Below the pieces are notes generated by a model that searched no databases, was not told the DNA's origin, and saw only the letters and a list, made by a program, of their open reading frames with translations. Of a stretch of 64,000 nt of DNA, positions 21,109 through 31,490 are shown piece after piece. How positions within the stretch are numbered: position 1 is the stretch's first letter; each line of letters starts with the position of its first letter. Position numbers and translations under genes: made by a program. The stretch covers positions 1 through 64,000 of the forward strand of contig KN805396.1 in NCBI GenBank assembly GCA_000818945.1, read 5' to 3'. Source of the stretch: Schizochytrium sp. CCTCC M209059 (Eukaryota; Sar; Bigyra; Thraustochytrida; Thraustochytriidae).

Positions 21109-21947
21109 CCTAGCTCCGTCAGCGCTGTTGCGCTCACCGTTGTTCTTTTTAGCTTTTGGTTGGATTGGGCCAGGACCAGAGGCAAAGGCAAGCCAAAAAA
21201 AAAAAAAAAAAATCTGCCAAGAAAAAAGATCGTTTGCAAGAGAGGGTGACGCCGTTCTGTCCATGACAGAGCGTTGGGTGAATAGGCCTAGTAAAGTGAA
21301 CGTGGCTGGCAAGGGGTGGTATGTACGGTAAAGACTGTGGATTTTACTTGATCTCACGAATGAAAGACGCGTGTCTGACAAAGATCTGTCTGAAATAGCA
21401 GTCAAAAACACCTGTGAGACTTTAGAATTCTGGGGAAAACCAAGACTTGCGATTCTTTCCAGGGCATCATCGTGATGAACACCAAGGCGCTTTTACTTTT
21501 TAAAAGTAAAGTCGAAAAGTAGGCCTAGACTAGCCTATACCGTATACCATCACTTTAATTGTTTTATTTTTTGGTTGGGGTTATCAGAAAATGTATAAGG
21601 CCAAGGTGACCCGGACCCGGAGACTTTGGCTCGCTCGCTGTGAGCAGATGTGAGCAGCTGCGAGCCTGACATGACTTGTGCAAGGCAGAAAAGGTGTCCA
21701 CACGCACGCATTGCAGGGACGCTGCAAAAAGAGAAAAAAGAAACTTGCAATTACTGCATGAGACCGAGGCATCGCGAGACGACCGACCAGTTCAAGTACG
21801 AACGGTCGGATCTTGAAACCTCGGCACAGTTCCATTGCAGTCCACAACCCTGAGACGCGCACATACGCACTCGCTCAAGGACGTGCGTCCCACGCACGGG
21901 AGGGAGTGTTGACGCATATAGCGCGCAATGAGAAAGAGAAAGCGCGC
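21109..21947. other. Spacer: CPSF1 promoter side and ABCE1 3' flank
   Basis: Holds an A17 tract (21186-21202) and two copies of the palindromic TAGGCCTAG motif (21283 and 21520). No supported gene; ORFs here are short and without recognisable similarity. Confidence 0.5.
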
Positions 21948-23825
21948 TTAGTCGGAGACGTGGAAGTAAGTTCCAGCCTTCTTCTGCTGCGTGTCCATCT
22001 GCGAGCCGCCCTTGTTGATACGAGGGCGGTGGGACTCGTCATCACGGCGAAAGGTAATGTCGAGTTGCTTCAAGAACTGGTTCATGCCCTCGAGAAGAGA
22101 CTTGGGCGGCGTCGCCGTGCACTCAACACCGGGCGTACCTGTGTAGACAATGACGCGATCGGCAAGGTAGGTGCTCATGACAAAGTCGTGCTCGACAATA
22201 AAGGCAGAGCGCTTGGAGCTAATGACAAATCTGCGAATAACCTTGGCGGCGACAATACGCTGCGAAGAGTCAAGGTAGGCCGAGGGCTCGTCAATGAGGT
22301 AGACGTTGCCGGGCGTACCGAGCGCGAGAACAATGGCCACGCGCTGAAGCTCACCGCCCGACAGCTGCTGCAGCGGCTGATCGAGAAGCTCCTCAATCAT
22401 CATCGGCTTGACGACCTCGGTCTGGAAGGTCGGATGACCAAAGGCAGCCTTGATCTTCTTCATGAGGAGGGCGCGCACAGGAACGTTGAGCTTGGGGCTA
22501 ATCTTCTGTGGTTTGTAAGAGATCGCGAGCTGCGGCACAGCGGGGTTCTCCTCGCCCTCTTCCTCGCCATCGGGGCGAAGCAGACCGGCAATCATACGAA
22601 CAAGCGTGGTCTTGCCACAACCGTTCTCACCAAGGAGAACAATGATCTGGGACTCGCTAAAGCCGCCGGCAGACACGTTGAGCTTGAAAACCTGCTCGTT
22701 CGTCTTGCGCGCGTAAAGTGTCTTAGACATGGCACGGTACTTGTGCGTCAGGTCCTCCTTCTCGTAGCCAATCTCGCGCTCGTCGAGGCCCTGGGCCACC
22801 TTGAAGGAGAGCGCCGAGTCGCGGAAGCGAAGGTTCTCGGTAGGCAAAAAGCCAGCGAGGAAGATGTTGATACCATCGCGCACGTTGAAGGGCATGGTAA
22901 CAACACCGTAGGCGCCGGGCGTGCCATAGAGGCAGCAGATAAAGTCACTCATGTAATCGAGAATGGCAAGATCGTGCTCAATGACAGTGACAAAGGTGCC
23001 CTCACCAACATCGGTGAGCGAGCGGATGGTGCGCGCAGCGTTAAGGCGCTGGCGAATGTCCAGGTAACTGGACGGCTCATCGATGAGGTAAGCGTCAGCG
23101 CGCTGCACGCAGACAATGCAAATCGCAAAGCGCTGGAGCTCACCACCGGAGAGCACATCGACATTGCGGTCGAGAACGTGGTCGAGATCGAGCGTCTTGG
23201 TGAGCTCCTTCATGACCTCTTCGCCGCGGTCGGCCTTGGACTTGAGCAACGTTGAGACCTTGCCCTTGGCCACTGCGCTGATCTTGTCGACCCACTGGAT
23301 CTTGACAATGGCCTTAAGGTCATCCTGCAGGATCTTGGTGAAATAGTTCTGGAGCTCGCTACCACGGTACATGAGAAGGATCTCCTCCCAGTCAGGGGGG
23401 TCATCGTAGCGACCGAGGTTGGGCTTTAGCTTGCCGGCAAGAATTTTGACGGCAGTGGACTTGCCAATACCGTTCGTACCGACGAGGCCAAGGACCTGGC
23501 TGGGACGCGGCATGGGAAGGCGATGGAGCTTGAACGAGTTGGGGCCATAGCGATGAGTGGTTTCCTTCTCGAGGTTCTTGGGGAGGTTGATAATCTGAAT
23601 CGCCTTGAAGGGGCACCGCTTCACGCAGATACCGCAACCGATGCAGAGCACCTCAGAGAGGTTGGCAACCTTCGAATTGGGCGCGACCTCAATACAGGCC
23701 TTGCCCATACGGTTCACAGGGCAAAAGTTTTTGCATTCTTGCTGGCACTTGCGAGGCTTGCACTTCTCCGACTCGACGATTGCCACGCGGGTCAGCTTTT
23801 CATCCTTGTCCTTCTTGGGCGCCAT
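21948..23825 (-). CDS. ABCE1: ABCE1/RLI1 ribosome recycling ATPase
   Basis: 625 residues, the usual length. It splits post-termination ribosomes into subunits using ATP and also acts in initiation. Visible: two 4Fe-4S cysteine clusters at the N-terminus (C22-C35 region and CIGCGICVKRCP at 61-72), Walker A GTNGIGKST at 116-124, first signature LSGGELQR near 223, second Walker A GENGCGKTT near 399-407, and second LSGGELQR near 486. The ATG at 23825 is the only start compatible with the ferredoxin domain. The long antisense ORFs over it are shadows. It is divergent from the membrane protein at 24512 across a CpG-rich spacer. Confidence 0.97.
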   Translation of the reverse strand: MAPKKDKDEKLTRVAIVESEKCKPRKCQQECKNFCPVNRMGKACIEVAPNSKVANLSEVLCIGCGICVKRCPFKAIQIINLPKNLEKETTHRYGPNSFKLHRLPMPRPSQVLGLVGTNGIGKSTAVKILAGKLKPNLGRYDDPPDWEEILLMYRGSELQNYFTKILQDDLKAIVKIQWVDKISAVAKGKVSTLLKSKADRGEEVMKELTKTLDLDHVLDRNVDVLSGGELQRFAICIVCVQRADAYLIDEPSSYLDIRQRLNAARTIRSLTDVGEGTFVTVIEHDLAILDYMSDFICCLYGTPGAYGVVTMPFNVRDGINIFLAGFLPTENLRFRDSALSFKVAQGLDEREIGYEKEDLTHKYRAMSKTLYARKTNEQVFKLNVSAGGFSESQIIVLLGENGCGKTTLVRMIAGLLRPDGEEEGEENPAVPQLAISYKPQKISPKLNVPVRALLMKKIKAAFGHPTFQTEVVKPMMIEELLDQPLQQLSGGELQRVAIVLALGTPGNVYLIDEPSAYLDSSQRIVAAKVIRRFVISSKRSAFIVEHDFVMSTYLADRVIVYTGTPGVECTATPPKSLLEGMNQFLKQLDITFRRDDESHRPRINKGGSQMDTQQKKAGTYFHVSD

Positions 23826-24511
23826 CTTCCTTCTCCTTCTTGCTGCGCGCGAAGGATAGAGAGATGGGCAAGCAACAGCACGACAAGAAAAGGCCCACCG
23901 ACGAAGATAAGATCTCCCTCTTCCTGCACGTCGCTCGCTATCCGCTCACGCGCGGAGACGGGCGCGGGCGGGCGGTCCGCGGGTGCGCGGGCGGGCTGCG
24001 GCAAGTGGGTCGCTGAGGCGACCGTCGGGGCCGCGTCCGGGGCGCGACACGCGAAGGACGCTCGTGAAGGATTGGCGCTCTGCTTCGGCCGCCTCTAATT
24101 CGGCGCGCGGCCGCGTCGCCTCGCGCCTCCAACGTAGACACCTACGTTCACATTCATCAAGCCCGACCCTCGTCGAGGTGCCCCGCCCGCCTTGGTCGAG
24201 CCGGTACTAGTGTACGTAGCGGTAGTCGCGAGTGAGGCGCTGCATGCTCACGTCGCTTGGCCTCGCGTGAGCCAACCCGCGAGCCGAGGCCGGCCGTAGC
24301 GAACGCGAAGGCGCGTACGCGTGCGTGCGACGGTAGCTTCGAGACGTGCTTGTCTTCTGAGTAGGTTCGCATTGCCAAGGACTGGCTCGGAGGTGGAGGC
24401 TTCTTTAGGTGCCGCCGCTGGGCCGACGCGAGTCGAGTCCCGGGGTGGGCGGCGCGGGATACATCTATACGTACACAGCTGGATCGAGGAGATCCGCACA
24501 GAAGACCCATC
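23826..24511. promoter_or_regulatory. Divergent promoter region, ABCE1 / membrane protein
   Basis: 686 bp of GC- and CpG-rich sequence between divergent starts. No TATA box, repeat or gene was recognised. Promoter function is inferred from position only. Confidence 0.4.
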
Positions 24512-25171
24512 ATGATGGCTGCGGCGGCCGGGATTGGGGTCAGTTCGGGACTATTTGTGCTCTGCGCGTCAGCTTTGGCGGCGCTCGTAACGAAATGGAT
24601 CAGTGATCGAGACTCTAAAGATGCATCGGCTGTTCAACTCGCCAATGCCATCGCAACAGCATTCAACGTCGGTATTGGGGCTTGCTTTCTCGCATACGTT
24701 TTCTATGTGCACATCTCGTTGATGTGCAAGAATGCTAGTCTTTGGCGTAAAGGGTTTGCAGCAGACACTTCGCCGCCGCCCTTGGCTTCAGAACGCATTG
24801 ACGAGGAAAACCAGCTGCTACGCGACGCACAGCGGGAGCAACAGACAATTGAATTTGCCAACAAACTTCGTCTTGCACGTCATCTCACCATGGCCACTGC
24901 AATATATCTCCTGGTGTCGTCATGGCTCACCGTTAGTGAATTATTGCACAAAATATCCCTTGCCCTGGCCCTTTGGGCTGGCCTCGTATTGATCATGCCT
25001 CTCGGCTTGAGCGTCAAGGCGTGGTGTGTGCACATAGGTCGCGATACAGCCACAGCTCCGGAGCTGCAGCCCATTTTGCAACGTCAGCAGGATTGTCAGG
25101 ATACGACTCATCAAGCACAGCGACCCATCGTTCTCGAGGGTTACGAGGATTCGAACACTGCAATTCTCTAG
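24512..25171 (+). CDS. Four-helix membrane protein, unknown
   Basis: 219 residues, family not recognised. Hydrophobic segments lie at about 6-27, 46-72, 125-143 and 148-168. The loop between helices 2 and 3 (about 73-124) is hydrophilic and Glu/Gln-rich, probably helical, and the last 50 residues are polar. No catalytic motif was seen. The start is at the first of two adjacent ATGs. It could be a truncated multi-pass protein, but the frame is clean and the composition resembles real coding sequence. Confidence 0.6.
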   Translation: MMAAAAGIGVSSGLFVLCASALAALVTKWISDRDSKDASAVQLANAIATAFNVGIGACFLAYVFYVHISLMCKNASLWRKGFAADTSPPPLASERIDEENQLLRDAQREQQTIEFANKLRLARHLTMATAIYLLVSSWLTVSELLHKISLALALWAGLVLIMPLGLSVKAWCVHIGRDTATAPELQPILQRQQDCQDTTHQAQRPIVLEGYEDSNTAIL

Positions 25172-25480
25172 CTTCTGAAGTATTGAATAATTCCATAAAA
25201 TTGATTATACTGACTTTGGACACTCTGCTGACGAAACGAGTTGCAAGTACAGGCCTCATCGTCAGCTCTTGTCCTCACGCTCTCTGTCAGTCAAGAGATT
25301 TCGAAGAAGATCCGAGATTCTTAATTAGAGTTTTGAGACGTTTTGCGAGCAGGGCAAGCAAAACGAAAATGCAGTGATAGATTGCACGGAGTAACGAGGT
25401 TGCCACCAGACTGGTCGGCCGGCTCTGTATGCCCTTACTACTGCGACAGCGACTCTGCCTGCCTACCTGCCTGCCTGCCT

Positions 25481-25540
25481 GCTGCCCTGCCTGCTGCCCT
25501 GCCTGCTGCCCTGCCTGCTGCCCTGCCTGCTGCCCTGCCT
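25481..25540. repeat. 12-bp tandem repeat, five units
   Basis: Five perfect copies of GCTGCCCTGCCT in the leader just upstream of the MFS gene, within a wider CCTG-rich tract from about 25456 to 25547. Confidence 0.9.
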
Positions 25541-25574
25541 GCCTGCCAGATCGTCTTGCAACAAGAGTAGATTG

Positions 25575-27077
25575 ATGACGGCCTCGACGTCGATGACCAT
25601 GTCGTCAACAGCACAGTGCAGCACAGCAACACGGAGTTGCTGCACAAGTAATAGTAACGCAGCGGCTACAGCGACAACAGCGAGCACAGGTGCGGCTGCG
25701 GCATGGGCAGAAGAGATTCTCGAGCGCGAAGTTGGAGTCGGAAAAATGCAATGGGCAATGCTTGTAGTGTGTGGCGGGACACAATTTTCGGACGCCCTCG
25801 AGCTCATTCTCTTGCCCCTGCTCGCAAGCGCGCTGACCGAGGAGCCAGAATCATCCCCTATGCGACTACGCACGGCGCAAGATGGCTGGATTCTAAGCTT
25901 TTGCGTCTTTGCGGGTATGCTCGTAGGAGCACCAGCATGGGGCTGGGTTGCCGACAAATTTGGACGGCGCGTTGGCACCTTTGGGACTGCAGCACTCGTC
26001 GGCGCTGCGGGCTTTGGTAGCTCGCTCACTTCGAGCCTCGCAGAACTCTTTACTGCACGTTTCTTTGTTGGTTGCGGGCTTGGCGGCGCAAGTTGCGCTC
26101 TTGCTTGGTTTTCAGAAAGTTTGCCGCCTCGCAAGCGTGAACCCTGGCTCGTGGGATTCTTCTTGTTCTTTTCAGTAGGTAGCGTGGCATGCGCTGGTCT
26201 TGCATGGGCGACGCTGGGTGGAACAGGTGATTGGCGTCTCTTTTTGCGGCTTGCGTCCATGCCAAGCCTCGTCGTTGCTGGCCTATGTCTCGCTTTGCCG
26301 GAGAGCGCTGTCTTTGTAGCGACGCGAGGTGACCGCGTTCAGGCGTCCGAGATTCTTCAACGCATGGGCGAGGTGAATGGCAGACAAATTAACCTCGAGG
26401 CTGATGCGACACGCGTAGAAACCACTTCGTTCATTTCCCGGGAAATCGATTGCGATGCCAGGAGAGATGATGTACAGGATAAGAGCGCCAAACCTATTTT
26501 GGCGCTATGCGGACTTTTTGCGGTCATGGCAATTGTATATTATGCGCTCGTTGAGCTCAGTGTCATGTACCTTTGGCCCGAAGATGGAGGTGGGTTGTCC
26601 GATTCTACCTTTTTACAGATTCTCGTTGTCAATGCTGCTGAGTTGCCTGGGCTCTTTGGCGCGTTGCACATTGTCAAGCGACGTGGCTCGCGCATTTCTG
26701 TGGCACTCATGTTTGCCGTCTGCGGCGGTTTTTGTCTCGCTATGGCAACAATTGCATTTGTCTTTCCGGCACCTGGCAAAATTCTCGAGACCTTGTTGCT
26801 CTTTGGAGCAAGGGCTTCAGCGCTTGGGTTTAACCAAAGTCTTTGGATCTACAGCTCCACGTATTTTTCTGCTCAACATCGTGCTCTGGGTGTCGGCGCG
26901 GTGACTGCATTTGCTCGCATTGGAGGTCTCATCAGCCCTATTGTGGGTCAGCTTCTCTTCGATCGTTCGCCGGGGACTGCTTTGATCAGTTGCGCTGCTC
27001 TCTGCGCAGCTGCTGCTCTTGCAAGCCTTGGCGTCTTGCCTGACGTTTCGCAGCGGCAAGACTGGGAAACAAGCTAA
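25575..27077 (+). CDS. Major facilitator superfamily transporter (SV2/SVOP-like)
   Basis: 500 residues, multi-pass. The N-terminal 55 residues are Ser/Thr/Ala-rich and low-complexity. The signature GWVADKFGRR between helices 2 and 3 is the classical MFS loop motif, and the run SESLPPRKR follows helix 4 as in SVOP-type and sugar/organic-ion carriers. FxLPESxxF at the end of the sixth helix is also typical of the family. About twelve hydrophobic segments are present. The substrate cannot be read from the sequence. The ATG at 25575 was used; a TTG one codon earlier was rejected. A 12-bp repeat array lies in the leader. Confidence 0.85.
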   Translation: MTASTSMTMSSTAQCSTATRSCCTSNSNAAATATTASTGAAAAWAEEILEREVGVGKMQWAMLVVCGGTQFSDALELILLPLLASALTEEPESSPMRLRTAQDGWILSFCVFAGMLVGAPAWGWVADKFGRRVGTFGTAALVGAAGFGSSLTSSLAELFTARFFVGCGLGGASCALAWFSESLPPRKREPWLVGFFLFFSVGSVACAGLAWATLGGTGDWRLFLRLASMPSLVVAGLCLALPESAVFVATRGDRVQASEILQRMGEVNGRQINLEADATRVETTSFISREIDCDARRDDVQDKSAKPILALCGLFAVMAIVYYALVELSVMYLWPEDGGGLSDSTFLQILVVNAAELPGLFGALHIVKRRGSRISVALMFAVCGGFCLAMATIAFVFPAPGKILETLLLFGARASALGFNQSLWIYSSTYFSAQHRALGVGAVTAFARIGGLISPIVGQLLFDRSPGTALISCAALCAAAALASLGVLPDVSQRQDWETS

Positions 27078-27402
27078 CAACGCACTCCATCCTGATAAGT
27101 TGAGATGGAGATCTGCCTTAAAAAAAAAAAAAGCGAAAGCTCTGCCTTGGAAGCTACCAGCAAAAGCCTCTGATCTTCTTCGGTGACCTCTGGGTTCTCA
27201 TGTCCTTTTAGTTATCTGTAAGTGTGCGTTTCCTTGAACCATTTCACAACTCAAGCTCGCTTGAATCTACAATATACAAAATCCATTTTCGACATTATTG
27301 ACGTTGTCGTCGTTCTTGATTACGGTTCGATGTGTGCGTAGCTCAGCGTGCATCAAAGCTCGAGAGCGCGACATTTTTTCGATGATCCTTTCGAAGTCTA
27401 GC
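27078..27402. other. Convergent spacer
   Basis: 325 bp between the MFS and cyclin stop codons, with an A13 run at 27119-27132. No gene seen. Confidence 0.5.
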
Positions 27403-29001
27403 CTAGTCAATCACAAAGCGGCACGAAGATCGATGAGGTCCAGCGTCAGAGTTTGAGCGACGCAAGTAGCGAGAAGGAGGGGGAGGAACGGTTGCGCTCG
27501 TAACACTCGAACCGCCTCCGCAAGTGTTTGCAGGATCGACAAATTCACCTGCAAACGCAAGCGAAGATCCGTCTGCAGCTCCTGTTGCAGGCGGAGTCGT
27601 TGCGGGATTGGGAGCTCCACCGTGCTGCAAAAGATGTTTGGTACGCTTCTCCATTGTTGCGGTGAGCGCCTCAAGTTTCGTGGCCTTGGCAACATCGAGT
27701 TCCTTTTGCGGGAGACCCTCGAATCCTGCGATCTGAGCCTGGTTGCGAAGCTCAAAATACAGCTGCGCGTACTGTGAGGCACTGACTCTCACGTTAAATT
27801 GAACGCAGGTAAGAAACTGGGACTCCCATCGGTTGACTTGCTCCAGAGAATATGGCATGAAAATGCTAAAGTCCTCGTTGACCATGCTCAGGTCGTCCCA
27901 TACCTTGCTGGCAAGAAGCAAGGCCGTCATGACAATGGCTTTCCAGTTGTAAGGGTTGAAGGCCTCAGGACGGTCCGCGCATTCAATGAGGCGCTCAACG
28001 TACAAGAGGCAAATGATATTGCATTCCTCCGAGCATTGTGCGGTGACGAACATGTTGCGAATATACTCGCGCAAGATGGCCGGGGATGGTTTCGGGACGT
28101 ACGGCAGCTGGCACTGGGACTGGCGCACGTGGTCCTTTAGAGTATTGCGCAGGCTGATCTTACGCATCGCATGTACGAGATCGTTCTTTTCGGCGGAGGA
28201 AAACTCTGTCAGGACACCTCTGGGACGGGGCTGCCGAGCAGAGGTTGGTGCCACGTCAGACCTTGTCTCCACTGTGGAAATGCGAAAGCAGTTTTCGTCC
28301 TTTTCCTTTTCCTCCTCTTCCTCTTCGCTATCTGCAGACCTCTGATTCTCGTGATGCGCATTATTGCTCGGGCCAGCATCGACGAGCGAGGCATATTCGT
28401 CATCGTCTTCGGGATCGTATTCGTCCTCGCTTTCGCTGTCGCTAAATTCGTGCGTGACAGCCGTAGCGACCTTGTACATTGGTTCATTGAAGCAGTCCAA
28501 GTTAGGCTTGCCGAGCGAGCGAGGACGGGTGCTCTTGTCATTGTACGCGTCCGTGGTGGCCATCATGGCGCAAAGACGGCGCGCGATCATTTCCATGGTT
28601 GCGTCCTGGTTCGGGTGGGCCATGGTGGTATCGACTTTGACGGTGGAGGTCGAGTTGTGTCGGCCGTATCGTCGCCGACTCGCAATCATCGCGTCGATCT
28701 GGCGCATTTCTTCTTCGTCTTTTTCTTGTTGGTGTTGTTGTTGCTGCTTCTGCTGCTTCTGCTGCTGATGCTGCTGATGCTGCTGATGCTGCTGATGCTG
28801 CTGCTCAGAGAACTGCTCTTCGGCGGTGGCGTCTCGCGTATCCGTTTTCGAGGGAAGAGGCGGAGGTGCCGGCGGCAAAAACACCTCGTCCTCCTCGTCG
28901 GACTCGAACTCGGACGTGGAGGCGGCCTTCTCCTCCTCTACCTTTCGGGCGCTGCCAGACGCCTCTGCTGCTGCAAAGTAGTCATCTGCACCGTCGTCCA
29001 T
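27403..29001 (-). CDS. Cyclin Y-like protein
   Basis: 532 residues. The cyclin box lies at about 300-430. Its core (YIRNMFVTAQ, ECNIICLLYVERLI, NWKAIVMTALLLASKVWDD, FSIFMPYSLEQVN) matches the cyclin Y/PCL-like branch, which activates CDK14/CDK16-type kinases, often at membranes. The C-terminus RYLRRSNSDAG resembles the basic, phosphorylatable tail of cyclin Y. The N-terminal 290 residues are low-complexity: acidic, with a (QHQ)n stretch near 75-105 and an EEEEEK run. No N-myristoylation glycine as in animal cyclin Y. Start: ATG at 29001; the TTG twelve codons upstream was rejected. Confidence 0.85.
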   Translation of the reverse strand: MDDGADDYFAAAEASGSARKVEEEKAASTSEFESDEEDEVFLPPAPPPLPSKTDTRDATAEEQFSEQQHQQHQQHQQHQQQKQQKQQQQHQQEKDEEEMRQIDAMIASRRRYGRHNSTSTVKVDTTMAHPNQDATMEMIARRLCAMMATTDAYNDKSTRPRSLGKPNLDCFNEPMYKVATAVTHEFSDSESEDEYDPEDDDEYASLVDAGPSNNAHHENQRSADSEEEEEEKEKDENCFRISTVETRSDVAPTSARQPRPRGVLTEFSSAEKNDLVHAMRKISLRNTLKDHVRQSQCQLPYVPKPSPAILREYIRNMFVTAQCSEECNIICLLYVERLIECADRPEAFNPYNWKAIVMTALLLASKVWDDLSMVNEDFSIFMPYSLEQVNRWESQFLTCVQFNVRVSASQYAQLYFELRNQAQIAGFEGLPQKELDVAKATKLEALTATMEKRTKHLLQHGGAPNPATTPPATGAADGSSLAFAGEFVDPANTCGGGSSVTSATVPPPPSRYLRRSNSDAGPHRSSCRFVID

Positions 29002-29823
29002 CTCCGCCCCCCTCCTTTTATTTCTCCGCAAGGACAACGAGTAGAGCCCAAGTCCACGTCACGCCCACGGGTCCCGCCACGTCAAGCCAGGACTTGCTCC
29101 GCTCCGTGCACTTTATGGGGTCCGTCTGATCTGCGCGCCTCCGTGCCTTCCTTGTCCGCCTCGCTTCGGACCACGCCCGCCACCTTTCCCGTAAGACCTC
29201 CCAAGGTCCCGGACCGCGCCGCTCGCTGCCAAGACAGACGATACTTTCGCCGCCGCCTCAGCCAGCCGCTCCTGCCGCTGCGACTCGGTCTACGCGCCGT
29301 TCGCGTTGCAGCTCTGCAGGCCCGCGCCGTGCAGGCCCCGGGGCTGCCGCTGCGCGAGGCTGGGGCTGCCGAGCTTCGAGGGCACTGCCCGACGGACCTG
29401 AGAGCGCTCTCTGCGACTCGAGACGGCCCGGCACGATGAAACCGCGCAGGGACACACGCGCAAGGTCCCGGCAAGATGGCGGTCTTTCCTTCGCACTCGT
29501 TCGTTCGTCCGTTCGTCGCTCGCTTGTGGCCGCCCCCGATCGATCCGTATGCACCGATCGATCGGTCTGGGCGCGCGCGACTCGGGACGCCGGCGTCTCG
29601 GACGCGCGGGACTTGCATGTTAGTTGGTGGCAGAGCGGAGAACGGAGTCAACCAGAGGAGGAAGGAGGGAGACAGAGGGGCGCCGCGAGGCGAGCACGAA
29701 ACGACTGAAACGAAACGATAGAAACGCACTGCCATGCCCACGCTTCGCCGAGAACGCGCGCGCGCCGCGATCGGAAAAGAGAGAAGAGAGGGAGCGGGAA
29801 TGAAGCCGCACTGATTAGTGTGA

Positions 29824-29881
<58 letters not shown>

Positions 29882-30100
29882 CGCTTGCTTGCTTGCTCGC
29901 TCGCTGAGAAAAAGAGTTGCGCAAGGTTCCGTTTCCCGTGCCCACTGACAGAGGCAGGCAGGTTTTATGCACACTGAGTGGCTGCAGTACAATGTGCACA
30001 TGTAGACTAGCGTCCGCTTTGCTCTACTAAAAGATGTTTTCAATGATGATATGTCCACCAGGGTGCGCCAAACCTTGACAAACCTTGAATTGGGCGCACG
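29002..30100. other. Divergent spacer, cyclin Y / 7TM gene
   Basis: 1.1 kb, GC-rich on the cyclin side and AT-richer next to the 7TM gene. Apart from the GCTT microsatellite it shows no recognisable feature; the overlapping ORFs on both strands lack similarity to anything I know. Confidence 0.5.
29824..29905. repeat. (GCTT)n microsatellite
   Basis: About 20 tetranucleotide units of GCTT with a few GCTC interruptions at the right end. Confidence 0.95.
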
Positions 30101-31066
30101 ATGAGCTTTCTTGATCAGTTCGTTCGCAATGAGACGACGACCATTATCATCGACGACGCATTTGTCGCCACGGATACCTTTGTGCGTGTGCGCGTGGCGC
30201 AAAGATGGCTCAATAGCATCTTTCTCGTGATTTTGGCAGTGGTTTGGGTAGTTTTGTTGACCGCGTACCGTCGACCTGACATAGTTGGGCCCCAAAAAAA
30301 TATGATGCGAGTTCTTTTGGGGTTCACAGCGTTCTTGACTACCTGTACGATCTCCACGCTGGTTATGGCGTGTGTCTACTTTGACAAGTCGGATTGGAGA
30401 ACATGCGCCAACCTTGCGGCTATCCCTACGGTCTTTTACATTTCGTCGCAGGGATTTGCGTATGCGATCTTACTTCGACGCGCAAGGGTTTCTTCTGGTG
30501 TGGAAGGCAAGTTTTTGCATGCTATGCGGTACATTGCTCGCATGAGTATCATGAGCACGCCCGGGGTTGCCATCGCCATGGCCATAAGTACAAGGGGAGT
30601 GCTGCTGCCGAATGGCGTTTGTGTGCAAACCCTTCCTTGGGTACTGGGACTTGTTTCGATGATGGCCAACTTTGTCATTTCGTGCGCATTTTTATCGCTC
30701 TTTGTGATTCCTGTTCTTAAGCACACAAGAAAGGACATTTCGAGCTCTGAAAGCACGAAAAAAATGGCGCGGACACTCAAGAAGCATTTCTTCTACTCTT
30801 CGTTTGGTATCGTGACATCAAGTGCCTTTCTGGGCTCGGTGGCTGTATTGCAGATGTACTCGCGACTTCATGGTGTCGGTGCTGACTACCATCTTCTCCT
30901 ACTTGACTTTGCGATGGGTCCTTGCGATGCATTTTGTAACTTAATCAGCATTCTCGGTGTCACAACCGCTGTTTGGAGACGGCCTGCACCCCGCTTGTCA
31001 GTGGTTCGATCACCAAAGCTTTCACAAGCAAAGAAGCGGAGCAGCCACACGGTTCAGTCACTATGA
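30101..31066 (+). CDS. Seven-transmembrane protein, receptor-like
   Basis: 321 residues. Seven hydrophobic segments at about 38-58, 70-93, 107-125, 149-170, 180-205, 237-259 and 266-290. The N-terminus is short with one N-glycosylation site (NET), and the C-tail is basic (KKRSSHT). The topology fits a GPCR, but no DRY, NPxxY or other class signature was seen, so it is called receptor-like only. A decayed tandem copy lies 0.4 kb downstream. The ATG at 30101 is the first in frame. The ligand is unknown. Confidence 0.65.
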   Translation: MSFLDQFVRNETTTIIIDDAFVATDTFVRVRVAQRWLNSIFLVILAVVWVVLLTAYRRPDIVGPQKNMMRVLLGFTAFLTTCTISTLVMACVYFDKSDWRTCANLAAIPTVFYISSQGFAYAILLRRARVSSGVEGKFLHAMRYIARMSIMSTPGVAIAMAISTRGVLLPNGVCVQTLPWVLGLVSMMANFVISCAFLSLFVIPVLKHTRKDISSSESTKKMARTLKKHFFYSSFGIVTSSAFLGSVAVLQMYSRLHGVGADYHLLLLDFAMGPCDAFCNLISILGVTTAVWRRPAPRLSVVRSPKLSQAKKRSSHTVQSL

Positions 31067-31490
31067 TCAGCTACCAGCCATATTGACCTCCAGGTCAATC
31101 TGGGTTTCTCGTGCAAACCTCTTCAAAGACTAGAAAGAATAAGAAGTCAGTCAAGGCTCATCTCCGTTGGAGATGACGGGGGAAATTAAAGGAGACAAAA
31201 AGGATGCAGCCGCAGATTTAGACGACTCCTGCGATGCGTCCTCAACTTTACCTTGCTTTTCTCCTGACCATAGTTCGCATCATCGGCTTTGAAGATAGGT
31301 CTAACTGTAGTTCATTTTGAAAATTGTTTCCGGGATCCTTCTTTTTTCTTCTCTCTTTTCTCCGCACCGCGACCAGTGAGCGCGGCTAAAGCAACGCGGT
31401 TTTGCCCATTGAATCTTTCTTGGGTGTCCATAGCCCCGGCGGCGGGCAGCTGAGCTCAGCTGGGCTCAGCTTCCTAGGCCGAGGCCTAAC
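31067..31490. other. Spacer between 7TM gene and its pseudogene
   Basis: 424 bp, no recognisable feature except a CCTAGGCC/AGGCCTA pair at 31474-31488. Confidence 0.4.

Noticed and set aside
19825..21249. 474-residue plus-strand ORF
   Set aside because: Antisense shadow of CPSF160.
16579..21411. 101-residue N-terminal extension of CPSF160 from 21411
   Set aside because: Hydrophobic poly-F/K sequence from an A17 tract, not matching the conserved N-terminus at MFACLREL.
21813..23255. 480-residue plus-strand ORF
   Set aside because: Antisense shadow of ABCE1, which has full domain support.
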